Of a stretch of 64,000 nucleotides of DNA, positions 1 through 10,140 are shown one piece after another. The stretch's first letter is position 1. Every line of letters starts with the position of its first letter. The position numbers and the translations under genes are program-made. This DNA comes from Roseiconus nitratireducens. GTDB taxonomy: Bacteria > Planctomycetota > Planctomycetia > Pirellulales > Pirellulaceae. The notes below the pieces were generated by a model, which did no database searches, was not told the origin of the DNA, and saw only the letters and a list, made by a program, of their open reading frames with translations. The stretch covers positions 397,477 through 461,476 of the forward strand of contig NZ_VWOX01000006.1 in assembly GCF_008629675.1 (NCBI RefSeq). The letters are read 5' to 3'.

Positions 1-503
1 TTCTCCAGAGCCAGCTGGACCGCTTTCAGTTGCCCGACACCGGCTCCGGCGGCGAACAGGATTTCCCCCAATTCCCCCTTGCTGTCGACGACCGCCTGTC
101 CGCCGGCGACCAATTCCGCGTGAGACAGCCCGAAGCGGTGACGAAAGGTCTCCAGGTCAATCCCACCAAGCATGTCCGCCAGCAAGTTTTCATCGACCGG
201 CGTCTTGTCATCGGCACCGTGTAATTTCACTTTGCCGTTCTTGCGGCGGATGATTTCCAATGGCCCGTCGCGGTGATCAGATAGTTTTGCCCCCACGCGC
301 AACTTGCTGTTGGCGTGGAGGTAACTGTCCGGAGTCCGTGTCGGTATCCCGAACAGCAATGATTCGATGGCCCGCAGGCACGTCGACTTGCCGGATTCGT
401 TCGGTCCGTAAACCAGATGAAATCGATGGGGCGCCGCGGAGAGGTCCAATGAAACATCCGTGAATCGCCCGAATGCTCGCAGATCCAGCCGTTCAATAAT
501 CAT
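1..503 (-). CDS. YhaN-like AAA/SMC-type ATPase, N-terminal part (runs off window)
   Basis: The reading frame opens with ATG at 503 on the minus strand and stays open to base 1, so only about the first 167 residues are visible. They begin MIIERLDLRAFGRF and carry a Walker A motif GPNESGKST near residues 33-41, typical of the RecF/SbcC/YhaN group of DNA-repair ATPases. The start overlaps the stop of the upstream phosphoesterase gene by the four bases ATGA, so the two are probably translationally coupled. In other bacteria YhaO (SbcD-like nuclease) and YhaN (SbcC-like ATPase) are neighbours. The coiled coil and the Walker B half lie outside the window. Family assignment is confident; the exact role in DNA-end processing is inferred. 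Confidence 0.85.
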   Translation of the reverse strand, partial: MIIERLDLRAFGRFTDVSLDLSAAPHRFHLVYGPNESGKSTCLRAIESLLFGIPTRTPDSYLHANSKLRVGAKLSDHRDGPLEIIRRKNGKVKLHGADDKTPVDENLLADMLGGIDLETFRHRFGLSHAELVAGGQAVVDSKGELGEILFAAGAGVGQLKAVQLALE

Positions 504-1837
504 GTTGCCTCCTGCGATCGATCGTGATGTTCGGCTGCGTCAGCCGCCTGATCTTCGGTCGGTTGCAGCCGCCCGAGGACATCGGCCGATGCGGCACTGA
601 AAAGTTCTTCGATCCATTCCGGATCGGTCATCGGAAACGCGGCTTGCTCGGATTCACCGAGCAATTCCTTCGGCAGTTTTCTGCCCAGGGGATTGAGTTC
701 GGCGCCGATCACCGAAGCCAAGTCGGACGATTGCCGTAGTTCCTCGACCACGTGGGCAAAACTTTCCAAAGGTCCCTCCATCTCGGCGCGGACACCGCCT
801 TCGGCGGGCAACTTTGTCCGCACCTTGACATCTTCCAACCAAACCTGATCGGCGCCGAAGGCCACACTGATCGACTGCAGATCCGCTCGCAACGCAGCCT
901 GGTGCTGGTGAAGTGACGCGTGCAGTCGCGTGGCGCCCTGCAATCGCACTCGGGCGACCAACAGTCGGCCGTCCGCGGAATCGATCTGCGTGGCCAGCCA
1001 ACTTTGATACCGATCACAGATCTCGTCGCGATGTTTCAAGGGGCTGACGTCAATGGTGCACTGTTGCCAACGGACCACGTCCAGCGCATGAAATTCGTAT
1101 CGGCATCGGTTCTTTGCATCGACTTCCAGCAGGAGACAACCTTTTGGCCCACTCTCGCGAATGTGCCGACCTTGAATGTTCCCGCTGAAGACGATCGGCG
1201 CGCCACCCTCCAAGGCGTAATCACCGCGTTGGTGAATATGCCCCAGCGCCCAGTAGTCGTATTGTTTGTCGGTCAACTGGGCCGCGGTGCAAGGTGCGTA
1301 GTGGGCATGGCCGGAATCGCCCTCCAGTCCCGTGTGCAGCAGTCCCAGGTTGAACATCCCGGTCACCGGCGGCGGGTACCGCTCGGCCAGGTTGGCACGC
1401 TCGGCACGAGAACGAAACGATTGTCCGTGGACCGCGAACCCCAGATCCTCGAACAGGCGTGTTTCCGGTTGCCCCGTTTGCAGAAAAATCTCGCTTCCGT
1501 CGGGGTTCTTTGGAAGCGGCAGGGAAGCCGTCATCTGATTGGCTGCGTCGTGGTTTCCTCGGATGACCAACAACGGGATTCCCGCACGCACCAATTTCGC
1601 GGCTTGGCCGACAAACGCCAATCCCGTGTTTTGATCGACCCAATCGCCGTCGTACAAGTCCCCGGCGATCACCACCAGATCCACCTGCTCTTCGATCGCC
1701 AAGCGAGTTAACGACTCCATCGCGCGACGTGTCGCCCCGCGGATCCGATCGACCGGCGCGTTTTCGTACTGGTCCAACTTTTGGAGCGGGCTATCCAAAT
1801 GGATATCCGCCGCGTGCAAGATTCTACGATCACCCAA
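500..1837 (-). CDS. Metallophosphoesterase, YhaO/SbcD-like DNA repair exonuclease
   Basis: This 445-residue protein has the calcineurin-like phosphoesterase motifs in order: ADIHLD near the N terminus, GDLYDG, GNHD and GHIHQ. These supply the two-metal active site used by SbcD/Mre11-type nucleases. The length and the roughly 200-residue C-terminal extension fit YhaO. The start is a TTG at 1837, supported by an AGGAGAGG sequence ten bases upstream, and no ATG precedes the ADIHLD motif. The gene lies 54 bases after the AddA-like helicase and overlaps the YhaN-like ATPase by ATGA, so all four genes look like one operon. It is expected to act in the cytoplasm as the nuclease of an SbcDC-like complex; the substrate is inferred from the family. 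Confidence 0.88.
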   Translation of the reverse strand: MGDRRILHAADIHLDSPLQKLDQYENAPVDRIRGATRRAMESLTRLAIEEQVDLVVIAGDLYDGDWVDQNTGLAFVGQAAKLVRAGIPLLVIRGNHDAANQMTASLPLPKNPDGSEIFLQTGQPETRLFEDLGFAVHGQSFRSRAERANLAERYPPPVTGMFNLGLLHTGLEGDSGHAHYAPCTAAQLTDKQYDYWALGHIHQRGDYALEGGAPIVFSGNIQGRHIRESGPKGCLLLEVDAKNRCRYEFHALDVVRWQQCTIDVSPLKHRDEICDRYQSWLATQIDSADGRLLVARVRLQGATRLHASLHQHQAALRADLQSISVAFGADQVWLEDVKVRTKLPAEGGVRAEMEGPLESFAHVVEELRQSSDLASVIGAELNPLGRKLPKELLGESEQAAFPMTDPEWIEELFSAASADVLGRLQPTEDQAADAAEHHDRSQEAT

Positions 1838-1847
1838 GGTTTTCTGT

Positions 1848-1855
1848 CCTCTCCT
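1848..1855 (-). promoter_or_regulatory. Strong Shine-Dalgarno that sets the TTG start of the phosphoesterase
   Basis: Read on the minus strand this is AGGAGAGG, ten bases before the TTG at 1837. Such a clear Shine-Dalgarno match is unusual in this window, where most starts have little or none, and it supports the TTG as the true initiation codon. Confidence 0.5.
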
Positions 1856-1891
1856 GCTCCCAATCGATCAATGACGCTGAACTTTGCACCG

Positions 1892-4438
1892 TCAATTCCG
1901 GCCCCGTTCAGTCGGCATCCACCAGCGTGGAACACCGGTTTCATACAGCAACGTTTCTTCGGCGCGACAATCTGCGTCGCAGTTCCAACCGCAGTACAAC
2001 AACGCCGACGGTTTCTTGTCCTCCGGCTTGAACGGCGGAGCGACCAAATACAGCGCCTGTCGCGAGCGTGTCATGGCGACATACAGCAAACACAACGACT
2101 CCGTCATCCGCCCCGCGGTGTCCTCACCGAACGCACGACGCCACCGCGGATCCAGAAAATGCCATGCCTGGCTGGTCAGGTACCGCGACATTCCCCGCGG
2201 CGGCGCCACCAACTCCGGCCGATCAGCGACGCACAGGGGTGGCCGGCCGGACAATCCGCCATCAAGTTCCGGAAGAAACACGGCATCAAACTCCAGTCCC
2301 TTGGACTGATGCACGGTCATCACGCGGACCGCGGCGGCACGGGGACGTTCCACCCGCTTCTGCCGGACCATCCGCACAAAATCGCTCAGCCGCGGCGTCG
2401 CATTCGGCTCGTACGCGATCGCCAGTTGCACCAATTGTTTCAACCGCGTCGCATCGCGTTGGTCACACACCGGGGCAACCATCGCAGCCAACTGGTGGAC
2501 GGCGCGGGCGATCCCCCACTCGGTGACGAGGTCCCGCACGTACCGCGCGTTCAGGGTCTCCGATGCGCCCAGCGGCGAATTGGCAACGTGGTAGGCCCAA
2601 CGGCCGTCCGCCGGATGTTCGCTCATCATCAACGCCGACAGGACCAGTTCGACGGCAGCGGAATCCGTCAGCGGATTGCCGCCTTCCTGACTGACATCCA
2701 CTTCCAGCTGTTCGAGCAGGTAGATCAGCTGTGCGACCGCTTGATTGGTCCGCGTCAAAACACCGACCGACTTCTCGGGGCAGGCGCGATGCAGTTCCGC
2801 GATGCGCTCCGCCGCCAAGCGAAAACAAGCCAGGTTTTTTTGGGCACTGTCGCGTCCCTCGATGGCCCGACAGGTTTCCATGCGAACGTAGCCGGGCAAC
2901 GACGGATCCGAGGCGCTGTGCTTGGGGAATTGTTCGGTGAAAGCACGGATCGCACGCCCTTCGTCTACCGATTTGTCGGCGGAATCGCCATCTGCCTGGT
3001 CAGCCAGTGCGTGCCGCGAAAGGTGACCGAACGCCGCATTGACCGCGTCCATGATGATTGGACTGCTGCGAAAGCTGACATTCTGTTCCACGGTTTGGAC
3101 GCCGGGCAACTGTTCGCACACCGCGTCAAAGATTTCCGCAACTCCGCCGCGCCATCCATAAATGGCTTGCTTCGTGTCACCGACGCAAAAGAATGATCGC
3201 CCGGCGGGTTCGTCAGGATCCCGGTTCCCGCTGGACTGCTCGCTCGACTGCTCGGCGGCCCGAACCGCAAACGGTCGCAAGACCTGCCATTGAGCCGGCG
3301 ACGTGTCTTGAAATTCGTCCAACAGAACGTGGTCAATCGAACCATCCATGCGGCGGCTGAGCGTGGGGCCGTCGACGCCGGAGAATTGCCCCGCCAGTCG
3401 AACAGCGACATCGTCGAATCCCAACAACCGAAGTGATTGTTTCAGCTGCGTGGCATGACGGTCGTACAACGCCAACAACTCTCCGGTGGCGCCATTTTGC
3501 GCGGCCAACACCGCCAGCGTCGCGGATCTCGCCGCGGCGTACAGCGTGCCCAATGCTTCATCCAAGCCGTCGGGCAGCACGGAACGCCCCAGTTTGGTGA
3601 CTTCGCCGGTGCGTCGCGCGGTCGCGTAGTTCTTGATCAACGTTTCGCAGGTCAACGAATCGAAGTCACGGGCGTCGAGCAGATCCGCCATTGCATCCAA
3701 CTTCTTTCGGACGGTCTTTTGCGGAGGATCGCACTGCCGGAATGCCGCAGCGGCGCGACTGAGGATGACGTCGTCCGGCTGCGTCGGCGCCTGCAAATCA
3801 TTCCAAGCCTCTTCGCCCGCTTGCCGGCTAAGGGTGTAGGCCCCGGAGACCACCTGCAACAGCTCCCAAGCCACCGACCGTTTGGTTTCACCCTTGCTGA
3901 GCATCGCCAACAAGGTCGACAACTCCGACGGCCCCAGCGACGACACGACCGCACCGACGGCCCGCTCCCTGAGCCACTCTTCTTCAATCTCATCGGTCAA
4001 TCGCCAGGCAGGCGGCAACTGAAGCTCGAACGGAAACGCCTTGGCAAGTTGTGTGAACAAACTGTCAAGCGTGCAGATCCGAACTCGATGGATTTCCGAA
4101 ACCAGTTTCTTCAGCAGTTGCAAACAGGCCCGGTTCGACAGGGAATCAATTCCCACTTGCTGCCGCAGAGTCTGCAGGGCCTCCGGTTGCTCGGGATCCG
4201 AGGCGGCCGCGAGAGACGACAGGATTCGATCCAGAATCTCGCCGGCGGCCTTCCGGGTGAAGGTGGTTGCCAACACGGTTTCGGGCGCCGCGCCCTGAAA
4301 CAAAATCTGCAACAGCCGGCCGGTCAACCGATACGTCTTTCCGGTCCCCGCCGACGCGCGGACTACCAACGGCGGCAACGTCAAATCAGAAAAGACGTCC
4401 CCGGCGTTCTGGACACCTTCTGCTAGCTCCGTGCTCAT
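1892..4438 (-). CDS. addA: UvrD/RecB-type helicase, AddA-like, without a nuclease domain
   Basis: This 848-residue superfamily-1 helicase has Walker A ASAGTGKT at residues 28-35, Walker B DEFQD at 374-378, the motif III sequence VGDTKQAIYGWRGG, the late motif VMTVHQSKGLEFD and a C-terminal LLYVAMTRSRQALYL. These are the hallmarks of the AddA/RecB exonuclease V helicases. AddA proteins are usually about 1,200 residues with a C-terminal PD-(D/E)XK nuclease; here the chain stops shortly after the last helicase motif and no nuclease motif is visible. It starts with ATG at 4438 and overlaps the stop of the AddB-like gene by ATGA. Its likely role is to unwind double-strand breaks as the motor of an AddAB-like complex, with nuclease activity supplied only by its partner. 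Confidence 0.88.
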   Translation of the reverse strand: MSTELAEGVQNAGDVFSDLTLPPLVVRASAGTGKTYRLTGRLLQILFQGAAPETVLATTFTRKAAGEILDRILSSLAAASDPEQPEALQTLRQQVGIDSLSNRACLQLLKKLVSEIHRVRICTLDSLFTQLAKAFPFELQLPPAWRLTDEIEEEWLRERAVGAVVSSLGPSELSTLLAMLSKGETKRSVAWELLQVVSGAYTLSRQAGEEAWNDLQAPTQPDDVILSRAAAAFRQCDPPQKTVRKKLDAMADLLDARDFDSLTCETLIKNYATARRTGEVTKLGRSVLPDGLDEALGTLYAAARSATLAVLAAQNGATGELLALYDRHATQLKQSLRLLGFDDVAVRLAGQFSGVDGPTLSRRMDGSIDHVLLDEFQDTSPAQWQVLRPFAVRAAEQSSEQSSGNRDPDEPAGRSFFCVGDTKQAIYGWRGGVAEIFDAVCEQLPGVQTVEQNVSFRSSPIIMDAVNAAFGHLSRHALADQADGDSADKSVDEGRAIRAFTEQFPKHSASDPSLPGYVRMETCRAIEGRDSAQKNLACFRLAAERIAELHRACPEKSVGVLTRTNQAVAQLIYLLEQLEVDVSQEGGNPLTDSAAVELVLSALMMSEHPADGRWAYHVANSPLGASETLNARYVRDLVTEWGIARAVHQLAAMVAPVCDQRDATRLKQLVQLAIAYEPNATPRLSDFVRMVRQKRVERPRAAAVRVMTVHQSKGLEFDAVFLPELDGGLSGRPPLCVADRPELVAPPRGMSRYLTSQAWHFLDPRWRRAFGEDTAGRMTESLCLLYVAMTRSRQALYLVAPPFKPEDKKPSALLYCGWNCDADCRAEETLLYETGVPRWWMPTERGRN

Positions 4439-7323
4439 TCGTCCTCTCCCTCGCCGGACACCATCGCTTCTTGCAACAGCCGGCTGGCGACGCCGGTCTG
4501 CAGGATCATCGCGTAGTCGTCATACAACACGCGACCGGTGGTCGGCGCGAAGTCACAGGCAAAAATGCGCCGCACACAATCTTCAATCAATTGCTTCGCT
4601 TCGTCCATCAGCGATTCGCCGAAGTCGGCCACGTTGACGCGAGTCTGCTCGGCTTTGTCACTGACATTAAAGTACCCCAATTGGACCTCGCGGGGGTCCG
4701 TGTCGATGCCCAAGGCGGGAATCATCTGGCGATACAGCGGCAGTTGCAGATCGATCCACCGGATTTGTCCGCTGGCCGGGTCAGTCCGAAGGTGTTTCTT
4801 TTCCGGTTTGTGTCCGTGGGTTTTGTAGTCCAGAATTGCCCACCGACCGGTCGCCGCGTGATAGTCAATTCGATCCAGGCGACCGTGCAACGGCATCCGC
4901 TGGCCGTCCACGGTAATCGCAGCGCCTTTGTCTCCGTCGACGATGGCTTCGGTGTCATAGATACGCCAGCCTTCCGCGATGCGCACGGCTTGCGCGGCTG
5001 CAACGTGGCGAAGCCGCAACTCGGCCTGACGGATCTGCAACCGGACGGCACTCTCGGTGTGCCGGCCGTAGCGTTTGGCCGCGTGCTCATTGAGGTGATG
5101 TCGCAGTGCTTCAAAGATCTTCTGTTCGTCCGCTTCGTCCTTTTGATCCGAGACCCCGAAGTTTTCCAACGCGGCATGGACAAGGTCACCGAACTGATTT
5201 GCCGCAAGCTCGCGAGCCGAGTCGTCGACCGGCTTCAACTTTAACACGTGCCGAAGATAGAAACGGAACGGACACTCCAGGTACATTTTAAAGGCCGTGA
5301 CACTCATTCCACGCACCGGACAGGTATCCAGTGTTACCGTCGGAAGAGGCAATTCGGTGCGTTTCGGCGCCGCGTCCCAGCGGGAATCTTCGTCCGGGCC
5401 GCGATCGTGTGCGGATCGATGGGACAGAAGCCGAATGCGACGGGCAACGGTCTCCGGCCGCGCCGCGGCGACCAAACGGCTCGGCGGAGTCGGTGAACCG
5501 TCGGCGGCTGTCTTGCCGACCACGAAACAGATCTCCTTTCTGGATGACAGCATGACCTGCATCGCGAACACGTCGCGAGCGTAGCGCCGGTCGTTGTCGG
5601 ACAATCGCAGTTTTGCCCGCAAAGATCCGGGCAGGAAGGGATCGCTGGTCACTGCGGAGGGGACAAACGGATGATTCAGCCCACACACCACCATCGCCGG
5701 AGAGTCGTCCAGCGGAAGATCCAGCCAACCGCGGATCTGCACATCCTCGGCGGATTTGTCCCTCCCCACGCGAGCCTCAGCCAGCCGTCCGATCAACATG
5801 CCCATGGCTGACGAAGCCGACACGGCAACGTCCAGCCGGGAACTCAGCCGGCTGAAACGTCCCAGCAACTCTCGCACGTTTTCCAACGCGACCGCCGTCA
5901 AAGCTTTGTCCCCGTTGTCCCCCGGTTCGTTGTCACGGGGTTTGCTCGTCACCATGCCATCATAAAGACGGTCCAGACAATGGAGCAAACTTTCGCACCA
6001 ATCGGCGATCGGTCGAGCTGCCCGATCCGTTTGATCGACGGACAGGAATTCCGCCAGCCATTGGTCCACCCAGTCACGAACGCGCACCGCCGCGGGATAA
6101 GCATCGGCAATGCCACGGGGCAACGGATGATCCAGCGACACCGGGAGGTGTTCCGACCTTAGCCGGTCCAGGTCAATCAAGAAGTCGGATTCGACCGATT
6201 GCAACTGCAGTTGTTCGCTCGCAATTCGGTGGACGTCCGCGTGTCGGACCAGGGCCGCCAGCGCATCCCAACTGCGGCCGATCACCAAGCGACGAATGCA
6301 TTCGATCAAACGCCCCACGGACGTCATGGAGACGTGCCAACCGATGTGCCGATACGTGCCGACCCCGTGGTCAAGCAGTTGCAACTCGATCGGCAAGACA
6401 TGGGAGGGGTCCGTCACACCGATCGATACTTGATCAGGGGTGCGGTCAACCAAGCATTGTCGGACTCGACCGGACACGACCGATGCCGTGTCCGAAATGT
6501 CGGTCGCCGGAATCAGTTGGTCGTCTTCAATCGGCAACTCCCAATCCAGGAACGAAGACGTTTTGAATCGCCCCACCCAGTCGAATCGGTCCGACTGCTC
6601 GGGTGGCGCGGCGATGCAAGCGATCACCTCCCCGTCCAGCTGATTCAACAACTGGACGATTGACTCATTCAAATCGCTCGTGCCGACCAATGCGATCGGG
6701 CGGTCGCTGCGCACGCGGCCAGCCGAAATCGCTTGTCTCCGTTCAACCAGCGGATCGCTCAGCGAGGCCGAACGCAATTCCCGCAGGTAAGCATCGAAGA
6801 GACCCTGCAGCAGTTCCCAACGGTTCCGGTCGGCGTCGCTGTCGGCGGCATCGACAACTTCGGCAAAGGAGACTCCATTGCTGGCCAAATCCTCCGACAG
6901 CCGCCGCAGGGTGCTGCCCAGCTCGATCCAGGCTTCCAACGACTCTCCCTCCGGCAAGACCGGCAACAAAGGCCGCAACTCGATCGGATCACGTCGCCGC
7001 AACACCCGCGTCCAGGCCAGCGTCTGCTCGAACTCGATCGCCGGAGTGCGGGACGGTTCGTACAACCTTTCGGGCAACTCCCCCGCCGTGATGATCGTCG
7101 GAAGATTGCCACGATCGGATTCCGGAACCGCCGCCTGCAGCAGCTGGCGGAACCGCAGTCGGGATTGGGCCGACGGCAACACGCAAACCCAATCGGAGAG
7201 CCGCCAGCGATGCCCCTCTCCCGCCTGGGATGCCAGATGTTTCACGGCCGCGGGAAGCAACGGCGCATCCCACCCCAGAAACACCCGTTGGCAGGCGAAA
7301 TCCGGAAACAATTCAAGCGACAT
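4435..7323 (-). CDS. addB: AddB-like PD-(D/E)XK nuclease/helicase-like subunit
   Basis: The protein is about 960 residues long. Its C-terminal third carries a RecB-family nuclease: a cysteine in YLECPFRFYL, a conserved region around NQFGDLVHAAL, then LDRIDY and ILDYKT, which supply the acidic residues and lysine of the PD-(D/E)XK site. The N-terminal two thirds are helicase-like without a convincing Walker A, as in AddB. AddB normally has three further C-terminal cysteines for an iron-sulphur cluster; that triplet is not evident here. I prefer the ATG at 7323, followed by MSLELFPDF, over an upstream in-frame GTG at 7389. It is the first gene of the addB-addA-yhaO-yhaN cluster. Confidence 0.8.
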   Translation of the reverse strand: MSLELFPDFACQRVFLGWDAPLLPAAVKHLASQAGEGHRWRLSDWVCVLPSAQSRLRFRQLLQAAVPESDRGNLPTIITAGELPERLYEPSRTPAIEFEQTLAWTRVLRRRDPIELRPLLPVLPEGESLEAWIELGSTLRRLSEDLASNGVSFAEVVDAADSDADRNRWELLQGLFDAYLRELRSASLSDPLVERRQAISAGRVRSDRPIALVGTSDLNESIVQLLNQLDGEVIACIAAPPEQSDRFDWVGRFKTSSFLDWELPIEDDQLIPATDISDTASVVSGRVRQCLVDRTPDQVSIGVTDPSHVLPIELQLLDHGVGTYRHIGWHVSMTSVGRLIECIRRLVIGRSWDALAALVRHADVHRIASEQLQLQSVESDFLIDLDRLRSEHLPVSLDHPLPRGIADAYPAAVRVRDWVDQWLAEFLSVDQTDRAARPIADWCESLLHCLDRLYDGMVTSKPRDNEPGDNGDKALTAVALENVRELLGRFSRLSSRLDVAVSASSAMGMLIGRLAEARVGRDKSAEDVQIRGWLDLPLDDSPAMVVCGLNHPFVPSAVTSDPFLPGSLRAKLRLSDNDRRYARDVFAMQVMLSSRKEICFVVGKTAADGSPTPPSRLVAAARPETVARRIRLLSHRSAHDRGPDEDSRWDAAPKRTELPLPTVTLDTCPVRGMSVTAFKMYLECPFRFYLRHVLKLKPVDDSARELAANQFGDLVHAALENFGVSDQKDEADEQKIFEALRHHLNEHAAKRYGRHTESAVRLQIRQAELRLRHVAAAQAVRIAEGWRIYDTEAIVDGDKGAAITVDGQRMPLHGRLDRIDYHAATGRWAILDYKTHGHKPEKKHLRTDPASGQIRWIDLQLPLYRQMIPALGIDTDPREVQLGYFNVSDKAEQTRVNVADFGESLMDEAKQLIEDCVRRIFACDFAPTTGRVLYDDYAMILQTGVASRLLQEAMVSGEGEDE

Positions 7324-7644
7324 TGGCGGGCGGCCGGTAGCGAACGGTGGGGAAAGTCGGCTGTCAGGTATCGCGCATTCGTGTGACACGTTTGGTCAAT
7401 CGTATCGCGAAGGATGGATTTTCGTGACCCCGCACAGGCAGTTCAACCGCGCCAGCCGATTCGGCTGATACAGCCGGGCGAGACCGGAGAATCGTTAATG
7501 TCTTACCAAGCGGCATCCGATACGTAGACCATCGGACATGCGGTGCGCAGACATCGCGGTCTGCCGGTGTGCCAAGGCGGGCACATCGTTCCGCCCCGGA
7601 GACGGAATCACCGGAATCGAAGACACCGGAAGCAGAGACGCGGC

Positions 7645-10035
7645 ATGCGTGAATTCATCGCGAGACACACCGAAGCGAACAACACCGACGTGACAAGATC
7701 GGCAAAGCGGGCAATCCTGGCTGCCTTGCTCCTTTCGTCGGGGGGGACCGCTGCGGCGCAAGCTCCAAGCGGGACCCTGATCCAAGCTCCGTCGGCCCGA
7801 TCGCAGCCAAACGCCACGGTCACCCAACCGATCGGTATCGTGCGGGGCAACCCGTTCGTGACCGACACCCAATCCCAACCCGGCGCATCCGCTCATTCCG
7901 GTGTCCGTCTGAAAGCCGATGACGCTTCGATCGGATTCCAGCCGATCGCGTCCGGCAATCAGCCGCACGCGGCCCGGTTGGCGGATCATCCGATCACCAT
8001 CACGCCATCACCCGCACCGGCAATCCGCCACAATCCGTTCATCGCGCCGACCCCTTCGGAATCTGACGCGATCGCGCAAGAAACCTCAAAATTGCGGCCG
8101 TCTTCGGCACCGACGCTGGCGACCCCCAGTCGCCCGGCGCGATTGCTGCCTGCGGCGACGCCGGAACTTGGCTCAAACGTTTTCTCCCTGAGCGACTCCG
8201 GTGGTGACATGCCGACGGCGGACGATCCCGCATCCCCGGAACCGATCGCTGCTCCGCAAGCGGGAACGACCGAGAACTCCACCCCGGAGACGCGGAACGC
8301 GTTCGCGAAGCACTACGGGGGACGCAACGCCGATTCCTCCCCGAAAGCAGTCTCACCAGAACGGATTGCGGTTCCCGGTCCCGCTGCGGTGATGCCGGTG
8401 ACCGATGCCCGCGACGCTCAAACGCCGATCCGCGAGACACAGCCAATCTTCTTTTCGATGACCGACGGAACCGCCAACGCACAGAAAGGGGCGACGGAGA
8501 CCGATGCGAGTCATGCCGAAGACGCGAGTCGTCCTTCGGATGCGCCGGAAGCATCGAGTGCTCCAGAAGCTTCAACGCACACGGCCCCCGTAGTGTCATC
8601 GGCTGAACAGGCCAAGGTGTTGCCGCGTGCAAAGCGTTCCCCGGTGCATCTGGCCCCGCCGACGATCCCGGTCAGCGCCGCCCCGGCATTTTCGCTTTCG
8701 GGATCAGATGACCCATCGAAAAAGCACACGCTTGCTCAACTGGACACTCCTGTGCAGTTGGCACCGATCGTCGACTTCAGCAAACCGCTGCAGAATTCAC
8801 TGACCGATGGCGGTCCCAGCTCGCCCTCTGAATCAACGGCGAACGCGCCCCAAGTCGCCTCTGACGCAACGGCAGAAGGCCAGTCTCGGACCGACGAACC
8901 TCCGGCCGAGAAAGGCCGCGTCGCCGCGATGACTCCGCAACCGGCAGGTGAACCGCCGCGAATCACGCGCCCACGTCGGCAAGCCATCGCCGTGGTCACG
9001 CCGCCAATCGCCATCGAGAACGCGACCGAAAAAGGCCAGACGTATCGGCCAGCCGTCGCCGCAGTGCTGCAAGATCCACTGACGAACCCGGGTTCAATGA
9101 CCGGTCCGACGCCGCCGGAGGGCATGGACGTGTTGCTGCCGGAACTGGATCCGGCGGAATCCATTGCCGCCGATGAGACCGTGCCGCCGAAATCGCCCGA
9201 ACAAGATTTGTCGCATTTGGAAGCCGCCATCGCGGAAGCCGCTCCCCAGACGCAACGTCCTGAGGTGAGACCAGAGCTCCCGGCGCCCGTCCTACCCGCG
9301 CCGATTCCTCGCCCCGACGTTCCACATCTCGCCGCTGAAGCACAACCCAGCCGGGAAACGCCCTTGCGGGATCCGGTACCGACACCCGCGTCGTCGCAGG
9401 TCGCCGGCGAAAGCAATCTGGGTAGCGGTTCGCCCGCCTCCCCGACGCTGGATGTTCGACCCAAGCACTTCGCCCGAGAGCCGGTCCATGGCCATTCGGC
9501 TGTGCCAGCCAAACTGGCCTCGTCGCGCAGCATGGCAACCGGTGCGGTCCAGCCGCCCCAACCGCCAACTTCCGACGCGCCCAAAAAGCCAGTGCGTCTG
9601 CAATTGGCGCGAGCTCAAGTCCGATCGATGACCATCGGCGGACGGCTGCGACGGGTCAGCATCGCCAACAAAGACGTGTGCCAAGCATTCGCCTCCGGGC
9701 CCAATCAACTGAAATTGATTGGAACCGGAACAGGTTCGACGGAATTGACCGTCTGGGCGGATGTGATTCCCGGCGAGCCCACTCGGATGCAAATCTTCCA
9801 GGTGGAAGTCGGCGACGACATGAGCTCGCACACCGATCGAATCGCCGATCAGACGGCTCTGCTGAATGATTCGATCGACAAGGCATTCCCTCAAGCGAGC
9901 GTGATTGTCACTCGCACTGAGAACAACCTGGTGGTCTCCGGAGTCTGTGCCGACGAAGAAACGGCGATGCAGATTCTGCGCCTGGTGAGAAAAAGCTGTC
10001 TGGTTCCCGTCGTCGACGAACTGGAAACGCGTTAA
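7645..10035 (+). CDS. Secreted protein with pilus-assembly/secretin N-terminal domain after a long disordered region
   Basis: The ATG at 7645 starts a 796-residue protein with a signal peptide (basic RSAKR, hydrophobic AILAALLLSSGG, then AAAQA); a longer frame back to 7543 has no signal-like start. Residues 50 to about 640 are low-complexity and rich in Pro, Ala, Ser and Glu, with no recognisable fold. The last 150 residues are structured: a region resembling the T2SS/T3SS pilus-assembly N domain (around VRSMTIGGRLRRVSIANKDV), then a BON-like stretch containing DSIDKAFPQASVIVT and NNLVVSGVC. Such domains are found in secretins and in planctomycete periplasmic proteins. The gene lies 105 bases upstream of an outer-membrane barrel gene and may share its envelope role. 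The exact function is unknown. Confidence 0.75.
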   Translation: MREFIARHTEANNTDVTRSAKRAILAALLLSSGGTAAAQAPSGTLIQAPSARSQPNATVTQPIGIVRGNPFVTDTQSQPGASAHSGVRLKADDASIGFQPIASGNQPHAARLADHPITITPSPAPAIRHNPFIAPTPSESDAIAQETSKLRPSSAPTLATPSRPARLLPAATPELGSNVFSLSDSGGDMPTADDPASPEPIAAPQAGTTENSTPETRNAFAKHYGGRNADSSPKAVSPERIAVPGPAAVMPVTDARDAQTPIRETQPIFFSMTDGTANAQKGATETDASHAEDASRPSDAPEASSAPEASTHTAPVVSSAEQAKVLPRAKRSPVHLAPPTIPVSAAPAFSLSGSDDPSKKHTLAQLDTPVQLAPIVDFSKPLQNSLTDGGPSSPSESTANAPQVASDATAEGQSRTDEPPAEKGRVAAMTPQPAGEPPRITRPRRQAIAVVTPPIAIENATEKGQTYRPAVAAVLQDPLTNPGSMTGPTPPEGMDVLLPELDPAESIAADETVPPKSPEQDLSHLEAAIAEAAPQTQRPEVRPELPAPVLPAPIPRPDVPHLAAEAQPSRETPLRDPVPTPASSQVAGESNLGSGSPASPTLDVRPKHFAREPVHGHSAVPAKLASSRSMATGAVQPPQPPTSDAPKKPVRLQLARAQVRSMTIGGRLRRVSIANKDVCQAFASGPNQLKLIGTGTGSTELTVWADVIPGEPTRMQIFQVEVGDDMSSHTDRIADQTALLNDSIDKAFPQASVIVTRTENNLVVSGVCADEETAMQILRLVRKSCLVPVVDELETR

Positions 10036-10140
10036 GCGGGCAAACCATTTTCCAGCTCGCCGGTAAAGCGGCCGAGCCAAACCCATTCACCCATGATTCC
10101 ACGCGGCATCGATCCGCTTTGTAAGTCCACGAGGTTCGAC

